Translations under genes and position numbers: made by a program
Shown: piece by piece, positions 1-5,607 of the stretch
How positions within the stretch are numbered: the stretch's first letter is position 1
Layout: the number at the start of each line of letters is the position of its first letter
The notes under the pieces: generated by a model
Databases searched by the model: none
What the model was told of the DNA's origin: nothing
The model's input: only the letters and a program-made list of their open reading frames with translations
Source of the DNA: Tannerella sp.
GTDB taxonomy: Bacteria; Bacteroidota; Bacteroidia; Bacteroidales; Tannerellaceae
Direction: 5' to 3'
DNA: 5,607 bases
Assembly (NCBI GenBank): GCA_031283785.1
Contig: JAITBC010000395.1
Span: 1 to 5,607, forward strand

Positions 1-2
1 TC

Positions 3-959
3 GACATTAAAATCAATTCGCAGCGTATCGAAAATATCCGTATCTATTGGAACGAATATGCCGATTCGGCGGATATAGCAATTAACAACCGGGTCGGAAC
101 ATTTTCGAAAATGCTCGAAGATATCGAAGAAAAGGAGCATATTTTCAATCTGGTCAGTTTTGACAAGTTCGGAAACAAATCTCTGCCTTTCGAAGTTGTA
201 GGAACCGTTTATGGCGACAGGTTTCAGAGCGGATTGACAGACCGGACAATCCAAACAGCCTCCGCCGAAAACGACGGAACGACAATTAACTGGGGCGGAA
301 TGCCGGACAATGCTATATCCTGCGAACTTGCCTATACGGACAACGAAGGACATGAGCGTATTTTACGGATACTGTCCAGTGAAAATTCAACGTTAATTCC
401 AGATACGCCCTCGAGCGTGCGCTGGCGGACGCTGTTCCTGCCGGAGACGACCGCTATTGACACGTTTTATACGCATTGGAGAGCATTGAACTATATTCCG
501 TACAAATATTCGACAGAAGGATGGACGGCTGAATCCCGAAACGGAAATCATGGTTGGGGCGCAGCCGGCGGTGAACCGTATAAAGTGCTCGACGGCGACC
601 TAAATACAGGCTGGCACTCCAAAACAGGTACTGCATTGCCTCAATGTTTGGTGGTGGACATGAAATCTTCGAGGTCGGTAGACCATATCGTGCTTTGGAG
701 TCCTCCGGGAAATCTGGATAAAGGCCAGATTTACTTCAAAACAATTGAAGTCTATCTCAGCGACGCTCCCGTTACGCCTGACGTCTATCAAACTTCATGG
801 GGAACAGCGGCGGCAAGATACGAGTGGCCCGGCGGTTTTGACGGTATTACTATAAACCTGGCTCCAAACAGTCAGGGACAATACATGATTCTGTACTTCC
901 CCGATTCGAGAACTAATACTTATATAAGTTTTGCCGAATTGTATGTTTACGGGGGGTAA
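3..959 (+). CDS. DUF4998-like / discoidin (F5/8 type C) surface protein, 5'-truncated
   Basis: This is the C-terminal 318 codons of a gene that begins before the window; the frame is open from base 3 to the TAA at 957-959, so the ATG at 111 is internal. The first ~75 codons (IRIYWNEYADSADIAI, then VSFDKFGNKSLPFEV and GTVYGD) resemble the fibronectin-like DUF4998 domain of Bacteroidota surface lipoproteins, recognised by pattern memory. From about codon 165 to the end the protein looks like a discoidin/F5/8 type C carbohydrate-binding domain: the KVLDGDLNTGWHS motif (W at codon 204), LVVDMKSSRSVDHIVLW, and a final FAELYVYGG strand. Such proteins usually sit on the outer membrane and are often encoded at the end of SusC/SusD polysaccharide-use loci; the lipoprotein signal would lie upstream and cannot be seen. 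The ligand is unknown. Family confidence is good for the discoidin part and moderate for DUF4998. Confidence 0.85.
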   Translation, partial: DIKINSQRIENIRIYWNEYADSADIAINNRVGTFSKMLEDIEEKEHIFNLVSFDKFGNKSLPFEVVGTVYGDRFQSGLTDRTIQTASAENDGTTINWGGMPDNAISCELAYTDNEGHERILRILSSENSTLIPDTPSSVRWRTLFLPETTAIDTFYTHWRALNYIPYKYSTEGWTAESRNGNHGWGAAGGEPYKVLDGDLNTGWHSKTGTALPQCLVVDMKSSRSVDHIVLWSPPGNLDKGQIYFKTIEVYLSDAPVTPDVYQTSWGTAAARYEWPGGFDGITINLAPNSQGQYMILYFPDSRTNTYISFAELYVYGG

Positions 960-980
960 AGATGTAACTGATGAATGAAA

Positions 981-1040
981 ATTGAGTGTGTGTCCGGACC
1001 GAGTCAATGAGCTCAATAGTGTGTTCGGACATCTCTCAAT
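981..1040 (+). terminator. Imperfect inverted repeat after the discoidin gene (weak terminator or operator)
   Basis: ATTGAG (981-986) pairs with CTCAAT (1035-1040). After a 4x3 internal loop, TGTCCG plus three bases (991-999) pairs with 1023-1031, with one G-U. The loop is about 23 nt. Only a poor T tract follows (AATTTCT), so termination would be weak. It lies 21 bp after the upstream stop and about 50 bp before the next ATG, so an operator or mRNA-stability element is equally possible. The motif GTGTGTCCGGAC is also nearly repeated directly as GTGTGTTCGGAC. Confidence 0.35.
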
Positions 1041-1088
1041 TTCTAAATGTTTGAATAGAATTATAAACAGTTAAAAAGTTTTAGTACT

Positions 1089-1787
1089 ATGGATTATTTT
1101 TTAATAGACAACTGTTTGACTCCTGATCCGAATGACCAGATAGCCATTCCGGCAAATATCCGTTCGTATACCGATGAGCAGATTATCGACCGTATCATGC
1201 AGCGTGGCACTACGCTGACGCGTCCCGACCTGCTTGCCGCTGTCCGCGCTTATCAGGAAGAACACGGATATATCGTGGAAGAGGGTAACGGCTTCAATAC
1301 GGGACTGATTAACGCCGACCCCACTGTTGCAGGGAAATTCAACAGCGTTACCGACGCTTACGATTCCTCTCGCCACAGGATGTATTATGCTGTAAATTTC
1401 AGCAAAAACATACGTGAAAAGTTCGGCAGAGTGAAGATGACGAAGGTACAGGCTCCGGTTACGGGTCCGATTATCGTGGCTGTCAAAGACAGTATCAGCG
1501 GACTGACCGACGGGACGCTCAGCGTTGGCGGTGTTCTCGACATCTCCGGCAGCCGGCTGAAGGCGTATCCCGACCTGCCCGACGACGGCGTATATTTCAT
1601 CGCTTCCGATGGAACGGAATACAAAGTGTCCACTCTGGTGGAAAACAAGCCTTCGCGTCTGATAGCGATGATTCCCGAACTGCCCGCAGGGGGTTATACT
1701 CTGGAAGTGCGTACGCATTTCATCAGCAGCTCCGTTCCGGGAAAACAGCTCCGGAAAGCGCAGTTCGCAAAACAGTTGAGTGTTTAG
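1089..1787 (+). CDS. HU-like DNA-binding protein with C-terminal Ig-like DUF4469 domain
   Basis: This 232-aa protein matches, by recognition, a common Bacteroidota family that joins an N-terminal HU/IHF-like DNA-binding domain to a C-terminal Ig-fold domain (DUF4469). Residues 1-120 carry the family signature: the LTPDPNDQIAIPANIRSYT start, then IIDRIMQRGTTLTRPDLLA (about 32-50, helical), then the beta-arm region FNTGLINADPTVAGKFNSV. Residues ~125-232 form the Ig-like part: VAVKDSISG, GGVLDISGSRLK, VENKPSRLIAMIP, PAGGYTLEVRT and a KQLSV end. Length and both termini fit the family, which supports the ATG at 1089; there is no Shine-Dalgarno site, only A/T-rich sequence (ATAAACAGTTAAAAAG). The role is presumed DNA binding or nucleoid-associated; targets are unknown. 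It appears monocistronic or read through from the gene upstream, and a strong terminator follows 24 bp after the stop. Confidence 0.9.
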   Translation: MDYFLIDNCLTPDPNDQIAIPANIRSYTDEQIIDRIMQRGTTLTRPDLLAAVRAYQEEHGYIVEEGNGFNTGLINADPTVAGKFNSVTDAYDSSRHRMYYAVNFSKNIREKFGRVKMTKVQAPVTGPIIVAVKDSISGLTDGTLSVGGVLDISGSRLKAYPDLPDDGVYFIASDGTEYKVSTLVENKPSRLIAMIPELPAGGYTLEVRTHFISSSVPGKQLRKAQFAKQLSV

Positions 1788-1811
1788 GCGCAAGTCTTCG
1801 ATGAATTAATC

Positions 1812-1850
1812 GAAAGAGGTGTTTGACAGATTGTTGAATACCTCTTTTTC
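1812..1850 (+). terminator. Intrinsic terminator of the HU/DUF4469 gene
   Basis: AAAGAGGTGTTTGACA (1813-1828) pairs with TGTTGAATACCTCTTT (1832-1847): 16 continuous pairs, three of them G-U, around a 3-nt GAT loop, with a possible further G-U pair 1812-1848. The right arm runs into TTTTTCTTTG. Stem plus T tract directly after a gene end is a classic Rho-independent terminator. Confidence 0.85.
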
Positions 1851-1862
1851 TTTGTCCGTACA

Positions 1863-1875
1863 GTCTTGTCAAGAC
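1863..1875. repeat. 13-bp palindrome GTCTTG-T-CAAGAC
   Basis: GTCTTG and CAAGAC are exact reverse complements around one central T. A partial echo, CTTGGTCAAGAC, follows at about 1888-1899. It lies between the terminator and the 23-bp tandem repeat. It could be an operator or a decayed repeat unit; nothing in the sequence decides between these. Confidence 0.4.
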
Positions 1876-1905
1876 ACCGCGGACAGGCTTGGTCAAGACG
1901 CCCTG

Positions 1906-1997
1906 AAAGGAGGCTTTCAGACACTATCGAAGGAGGCTTTCAGACACTGTCGAAGGAGGCTTTCAGACACTGTCGAAGGAGGCTTTCAGACACTGTC
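1906..1997 (+). repeat. 23-bp tandem repeat, four copies, each with GGAGG
   Basis: Four adjacent 23-bp units run 1906-1928, 1929-1951, 1952-1974 and 1975-1997. The unit begins GAAGGAGGCTTTCAGACACT and ends GTC. Units 2-4 are identical; unit 1 differs at its first base side (A for G, giving AAAGGAGG) and in ACTATC for ACTGTC. Unit 1 also sits in a perfect hairpin, CTGAAAG-GAGG-CTTTCAG (1903-1920). Since 23 is not divisible by 3, short open frames through it merely rotate the same sequence through all frames and are not genes. Spacing without unique spacers excludes CRISPR. Such arrays can vary in copy number by slippage. Confidence 0.9.
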
Positions 1998-2409
1998 ATC
2001 GAGTTCAGACCTTCCGAATCGGCGCAATTCTATTGTCGCATTATGAGAAGTGAAATTATACTTCGCACGGTATCCTTTTGTGAGAAAAGAAAGGACTGAA
2101 TTTTTAAATCGGCGGAGCCAAACTTGAGTTTGTTATATCGGCGCTGTCTGCGATATGAAAAAATTCCCGCAAAATTACAGTTGCATATTCATTGTTTGAT
2201 ATATCGAAATTTTTGTATAATTTTGTGCCGCTGATTTTATATTTGAATAGATAAGTAATTTAATGTGATGTGTCTTTTAATCAACATAAAGTGTTTGGAC
2301 AAATCTAATGCAAAAATTTGGATAAGCCGGATATTTTGTTATCGGGAACGTTATAACGAAGAAAAAATTTTAAAAATATTAATTTTTAATTAAAAAAAAT
2401 ACATGTATC
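1998..2409. other. A/T-rich non-coding leader region with several palindromes
   Basis: No credible gene is seen. The stretch holds a weak terminator-like hairpin, TCCTTT/AAAGGA (2073-2095), before TTTTT; the palindrome CAAACTTGAGTTTG (2119-2132); ATATCG/CGATAT flanking 10 bp (2135-2156); the promoter (2195-2225); the palindrome CGTTATAACG (2349-2358); an all-A/T hairpin TTAAAAAT-ATTA-ATTTTTAA (2370-2389); and ATACATGTAT (2399-2408), which abuts the next start codon. The transcribed leader of the next gene would be about 180 nt. I recognise no known riboswitch or tRNA in it. Confidence 0.6.
2195..2225 (+). promoter_or_regulatory. Bacteroidota-type promoter for the 2410 operon
   Basis: TTTG at 2195-2198 (the -33 element) is followed after exactly 19 bp by TAATTTTG at 2218-2225, a perfect match to the -7 consensus TAnnTTTG of the Bacteroidota primary sigma factor. 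Transcription would start near 2230 and give a leader of about 180 nt before the ATG at 2410. The upstream ATATCG/CGATAT inverted repeat could be an operator; that is speculation. Confidence 0.7.
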
Positions 2410-3102
2410 ATGAAAACATCAGAAATACGTAATTACAGTTGCAAAGACGAAGAATTGCCCGTTGTTTGCAGGAATGCTTTAGTTTATGTAAAAAGAGATT
2501 CAGCTGATTTTTTCGCTTTTTCTCCGCTTTTTGACGAAGATTATCTGAAACGCTTTGGCGAAAAAATTGATTTAGTCGATGAACTTGTGTCGCCGAAAAC
2601 AGAAACCGAAGAACTGAAAAAAATCACAAAACAACTTTATCAGACTTTGGACAGTTTACTTGAGCCCGTCGCCAGGATTCGCGGATATCTTCTTCTGGCA
2701 AAAGATTCTGTCGACATGTCGGCAAAAAATTTCGGTCTGGCGGTGTTGAGCCGGAAAATCATGTCCAGAGATGCCGAAGGCGCCCGTCAAAATTTGTTGC
2801 TTGTCATTTCATATCTGAAGAAGTATCAGGAAGAACTGACTGCCGTGGGATTTAGCGATACCGTTATCACACAGATGGAGTCGGCTGTTACTTCGATTGC
2901 GAATGATAATCAGCGTCAATTCGAAATCGTCAGCAACCGGAAATCTATTGTACAAAACAACATGAAAGTCCTGAACGAACTGTATAAACAGTTGATAGAC
3001 CTGCTAAACGTAGGAAAATTACTGTATAAGACGACAGACCCAGTGAAAGCAAAAGAATATACGTTTAGCGCATTGAAAAAAAGCGTTAGAAAAAAACCAT
3101 GA
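2410..3102 (+). CDS. Conserved-looking 230-aa helical protein of unknown function
   Basis: I recall similar-looking hypothetical proteins in Bacteroidales but know no function. There is no signal peptide and no membrane segment, so it should be cytosolic. Apart from the first ~45 residues (with a KDEELPVVC segment), the composition is strongly helical: LVDELVSPKTETEELKKIT (55-73), LDSLLEPVARIRGYLLLAKD (80-99), the SRDAEGARQNLLLVISYLKKY region (119-139), and SNRKSIVQNNMKVLNELYKQ (175-194) running to VGKLLYKTTD. The C-terminus is basic (LKKSVRKKP). It may form helical bundles or coiled coils. The ATG at 2410 follows an A/T-rich tract typical of Bacteroidota initiation. The stop is only 14 bp before the first possible start of the vWA/Hsp70 gene, so the two are probably co-transcribed from the promoter at 2195-2225. 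It could be a cytosolic partner or client of the Hsp70-like domain; this is inferred from position only. Confidence 0.85.
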   Translation: MKTSEIRNYSCKDEELPVVCRNALVYVKRDSADFFAFSPLFDEDYLKRFGEKIDLVDELVSPKTETEELKKITKQLYQTLDSLLEPVARIRGYLLLAKDSVDMSAKNFGLAVLSRKIMSRDAEGARQNLLLVISYLKKYQEELTAVGFSDTVITQMESAVTSIANDNQRQFEIVSNRKSIVQNNMKVLNELYKQLIDLLNVGKLLYKTTDPVKAKEYTFSALKKSVRKKP

Positions 3103-3116
3103 ACTGAAGATTGAAA

Positions 3117-5607
3117 ATGACGGAACTGAACAGATATTTGAAAGACTGTAAACATTCGGAGATGCGCAGTAAACATTCGGAGATGTGCAGTAAACATTCG
3201 GAGATGTGCAGCAGACATTCGGAGACTGCATGTAAGCCTTTTGCCGCATATCACAGTTATATAAGGAAAACAATATATTCTGTTATACTGCTGTTATTAG
3301 CAAACACCGTATTTGGACAGCCTCAGATGTTTCGCCGTCATTTTATTGTCGCTTACGATGTTTCTTCCCCGTTTATGGCTGCGGCTGCGCGAAGAAGCTG
3401 TCCCGCTTACGAAAGCGCTCTTGTAGATTTGTTCTCGAACAAAACTGTTTCGGGGTTTAACGAAGCCTATCAGGACAATCTGATTGTCGAAAGGAATAAC
3501 GGAGCGCCTTTTTTCGATGCAGACAGGGACGAAATTACTTTCTTTCATTTCAATATTGCCAGAAGCGAATTTGGTTCGTTGCAGGAAAGTGTGCAGTATG
3601 GAGAAAAAAATCTTGTTACAAAGTTTGTCAATGCGTTTTTAAAAAATAAAAGCCTGAACTGGAGCGACTTTTTAAGAAAAAGGCATGGAAATATCAGAAG
3701 TTACTGGCAGAATGCTTTTTCCATAACGCCCGACCCGTCTGTTTTTGGAGGAGGCGTTTCAATGTCGAATTTTGTGTATCCTCTGACAATGGGAAAACTG
3801 GATGCAAACAAGTACGCCGAAGAATATATTTTAGTCATTTTAAGTGATTTCCTTACAGGTTCGCTGCTGGGTAACACAAAAGACCTCGACAGGGTGAGAG
3901 ATATTTTCAGGCTTCCGTATGGGGCGCCTTTGTCGCCAAATTCACCTGTAAGCTGGGTCAAAAAAGAAATCGACCGTCTGGCTTCGCAATATTACAGGAT
4001 TGAGTTTTTTCAGTATTCCTTTGTCGCTTCGCCGATGATTGGTATTCTGGGCTACAAGATTAAACCGAAAGTCGGGACGCTGACGCCGGAAGATGTAGCG
4101 CTGTTTGTAGATGGCGATTTGGATTTGAATCAGAGAGGCTATAGAAGCGACAGGTTCACGACAAGCAAAACGAAAATAAAATTTACGCACAACAGGAATC
4201 TTGCCGTAACCGAACTGCGCATGAATATTGCTTTGCCGCAAAACGACTCACTGCTTTTCGACGGCGTCGTTGCAAGCAAAAACAAAGCGGGCGAATGGGT
4301 TTCGGAATACACTTCCGACAAAAACCTGATGAGCGCAGACAGCGTAAACCATACCTATTACATACCCGCTTTCAGAATCACGCTCGATTCGGCGACAATA
4401 AACGGCAGGCATTTCGAAAGCCTGAAGTTTACATATCAATTCGGCACAGCATACAGGGTTGCCGGTTTGCAGCCGGTGAATTTCATTTACAGGACTGAAC
4501 GGGCTTTGCCCATAGAAAATATACATTTTTCAACAAAAACAACGATTATAATTATGCACTATGTATTGCCTTTGATTGTCCTTTTGATTCTGTTTCTGAT
4601 TCTTGCCGCTTACGGCAAGCCGCGCAAACTGTCCTTTCATTTGGACGGTTATCTTGATTCTTTTGAGAGAACAGATTATAAGACAGACGGGAAACTGGTT
4701 ACTCCGTACAAGCCCTGGGACTTCGAAAAACAGAACGGAACGGATTATATTCCCGTAAGCGGCAGCATGTCTTTTAAATCGCCGAAGTATCCGTTCAACT
4801 GGAACTTGCCGGTTTATCTGATGCTTACGGTCAAAAATGTCCCTGCCGGATTTGAACTCTTCCTGAAATATTCTACAGACGACATCAGGGAATTTGCGGC
4901 AGGTATTGCAACTTCCATAAAGAAAGGGAAAAAGGGGAAACTCGAATTTATAGTAGGCGTCCGTCAAACCGATATTAATAAACAGTTTAACTGTCCGGAG
5001 CCGGTGGAGTTTTCTGTCGAAGCGGTTGTACAGGGTTCTTTTGCAGGCATCAAATCCGAAATAAGAGAATTTGTGAAATATCAGTTCCATATCGGAACCG
5101 ATTTGCAGGATGTGTGGGTCGCTTTCGACCCGGGCACTACCGGCTCGTGCATAGCCGTGGGCAGCGCAGCGGATAACATTGTTCTGATTGAAGAAAATCC
5201 GGAAAACAATCATGACAGAATTATACCTTCCGTAATAGCATTTGACAAAAGAGACAATTATACCGGAGGAGCAGCAGTTAATTATCGGTACGGGACAACA
5301 GCAACAGCCGTACAGGGTACCGTAAACAGATATACGAGTTTTAAATCCATAAAAAAACTGCTGGGGTACAAAGACAACCTGTCGGTTGATTTTGAGAATG
5401 GAAACAGACTTACACTGAAAGGCAGGGATATTTCGGCTTTATTGGTGGAGGGTCTGTATAAGAAAACCGAAACTTTCATCAATAGACCGGATTTCAAAGC
5501 AGACGATTACGTTCGCGGCGAAAAAGGGAAGGAACGGTTCAATCCTCTGCGTGCTGTGGTTGCCATTCCCAACAATTATACGGCAAACAAGATTCAGGAT
5601 ATGATAT
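3117..5607 (+). CDS. Membrane-spanning vWA-like / Hsp70-like ATPase fusion protein, 3'-truncated
   Basis: The frame is open for 830 codons and runs off the window. Numbering from the ATG at 3117: residues 12-39 are a KHSEMCS repeat. Residues 49-67 (IRKTIYSVILLLLANTVFG) look like a signal peptide, cleaved before Q68. A vWA-like fold then starts with HFIVAYDVSSPFM (D81, S83; degenerate MIDAS DxSxS) and has a second acidic site in ILVILSDF (D244). A beta-rich periplasmic part follows to ~476. One transmembrane helix (477-499, IIIMHYVLPLIVLLILFLILAAY) ends in GKPRK, which puts the C-terminus in the cytosol. Residues ~500-665 are an unrecognised beta-rich domain. From ~667 an Hsp70/actin-type ATPase begins: AFDPGTTGSC (D671, phosphate-1 loop), RIIPSVIAF (701-709), FKSIKKLLGY (742-751), ISALL (772-776) and AVVAIPNNY (813-821). 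Hsp70 identity is clear from motif order; vWA identity is moderate. The start could instead be 3162, 3183 or 3204. The role is probably ATP-driven signalling or assembly across the inner membrane (inference). Confidence 0.85.
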   Translation, partial: MTELNRYLKDCKHSEMRSKHSEMCSKHSEMCSRHSETACKPFAAYHSYIRKTIYSVILLLLANTVFGQPQMFRRHFIVAYDVSSPFMAAAARRSCPAYESALVDLFSNKTVSGFNEAYQDNLIVERNNGAPFFDADRDEITFFHFNIARSEFGSLQESVQYGEKNLVTKFVNAFLKNKSLNWSDFLRKRHGNIRSYWQNAFSITPDPSVFGGGVSMSNFVYPLTMGKLDANKYAEEYILVILSDFLTGSLLGNTKDLDRVRDIFRLPYGAPLSPNSPVSWVKKEIDRLASQYYRIEFFQYSFVASPMIGILGYKIKPKVGTLTPEDVALFVDGDLDLNQRGYRSDRFTTSKTKIKFTHNRNLAVTELRMNIALPQNDSLLFDGVVASKNKAGEWVSEYTSDKNLMSADSVNHTYYIPAFRITLDSATINGRHFESLKFTYQFGTAYRVAGLQPVNFIYRTERALPIENIHFSTKTTIIIMHYVLPLIVLLILFLILAAYGKPRKLSFHLDGYLDSFERTDYKTDGKLVTPYKPWDFEKQNGTDYIPVSGSMSFKSPKYPFNWNLPVYLMLTVKNVPAGFELFLKYSTDDIREFAAGIATSIKKGKKGKLEFIVGVRQTDINKQFNCPEPVEFSVEAVVQGSFAGIKSEIREFVKYQFHIGTDLQDVWVAFDPGTTGSCIAVGSAADNIVLIEENPENNHDRIIPSVIAFDKRDNYTGGAAVNYRYGTTATAVQGTVNRYTSFKSIKKLLGYKDNLSVDFENGNRLTLKGRDISALLVEGLYKKTETFINRPDFKADDYVRGEKGKERFNPLRAVVAIPNNYTANKIQDMI
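3150..3224 (+). repeat. 21-bp in-frame tandem repeat at the 5' end of the vWA/Hsp70 gene
   Basis: Three full 21-bp units (3150-3170, 3171-3191, 3192-3212) begin AAACATTCGGAGATGTGC; the first has CGC for TGC. A partial fourth follows, AGACATTCGGAG (3213-3224). In the gene's frame each unit reads KHSEMCS or KHSEMRS, and the fourth reads RHSE. Each full unit supplies an in-frame ATG directly preceded by CGGAG, so copy number changes keep the frame and add or remove possible starts. Codon-length period inside an open frame contrasts with the 23-bp array at 1906-1997. Confidence 0.9.

Noticed and set aside
1101..1793. 230-codon open frame on the - strand opposite the HU/DUF4469 gene
   Set aside because: It is fully antisense to a well-recognised gene, its product resembles no family I know, and the + strand protein accounts for the sequence. 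GC-rich third positions commonly leave such mirror frames open.
1906..1997. CRISPR array
   Set aside because: Units abut with no unique spacers, and no cas gene is visible.
1819..2099. Two + strand open frames of 75 and 77 codons through the 23-bp repeat
   Set aside because: They arise from the repeat being read in rotating frames; the first overlaps the terminator, and both show the same peptide permuted (GGFQTLS, KEAFRHC, RRLSDTV).
2073..2105. Second intrinsic terminator, TCCTTT/AAAGGA then TTTTT
   Set aside because: The stem is only 6 bp with an 11-nt loop and competes with CTTTT/AAAAG; too weak to list as a separate feature.
2294..2320. Second promoter, TTTG and AAAATTTG
   Set aside because: The -7 element lacks the TA and the spacer is only 15 bp; the 2195-2225 site is far better.
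3019..3273. - strand open frames over the KHSEM repeat (repeated NVYCTSP and MFTAHLR)
   Set aside because: They are the repeat read on the other strand, overlapping the end of one real gene and the start of another.
4530..5213. 227-codon open frame on the - strand opposite the membrane/Hsp70 part of the large gene
   Set aside because: The + strand encodes clear transmembrane and Hsp70 motifs across the same bases; the antisense product has no recognisable pattern.

Overview
The window looks like chromosomal DNA from a member of the Bacteroidota, most likely Bacteroidales. Three things point there. The first gene encodes a DUF4998-like plus discoidin (F5/8 type C) surface protein. The second encodes an HU-like DNA-binding protein with a C-terminal Ig-like DUF4469 domain. 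A textbook Bacteroidota promoter (TTTG, 19 bp, TAnnTTTG) lies ahead of the third gene, and start codons are preceded by A/T-rich stretches instead of Shine-Dalgarno sites. All genes are on the + strand.

Layout: (1) 3-959 is the 3' end of the DUF4998/discoidin gene. (2) 960-1088 is a short gap with an imperfect inverted repeat. (3) 1089-1787 is the HU/DUF4469 gene, closed by a strong intrinsic terminator at 1812-1850. (4) 1788-2409 is about 620 bp without a credible gene. It holds the terminator, a 23-bp tandem repeat (four copies, each with GGAGG), several palindromes and the promoter at 2195-2225. (5) 2410-3102 encodes a 230-aa helical protein of unknown function. (6) After only 14 bp comes a large gene, 3117 to beyond the window end, probably in the same operon.

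The large gene is the main point of interest. It reads through 830 codons without a stop and predicts one polypeptide that crosses the inner membrane. In order it has a signal-peptide-like segment, a von Willebrand factor A-like periplasmic domain, a beta-rich region, one transmembrane helix followed by KPRK, a cytosolic linker domain and the first part of an Hsp70/actin-type ATPase domain (DPGTTGSC phosphate loop). Fusion of a DnaK-type ATPase to an extracytoplasmic vWA-like sensor through a single membrane span suggests ATP-dependent signalling or assembly across the membrane; that role is inference. The 5' end of this gene contains a 21-bp in-frame tandem repeat (KHSEMCS) ahead of the signal sequence, so its true start is uncertain.

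The first two genes appear unrelated to the 2410-5607 operon: a terminator, a repeat array and a dedicated promoter separate them.
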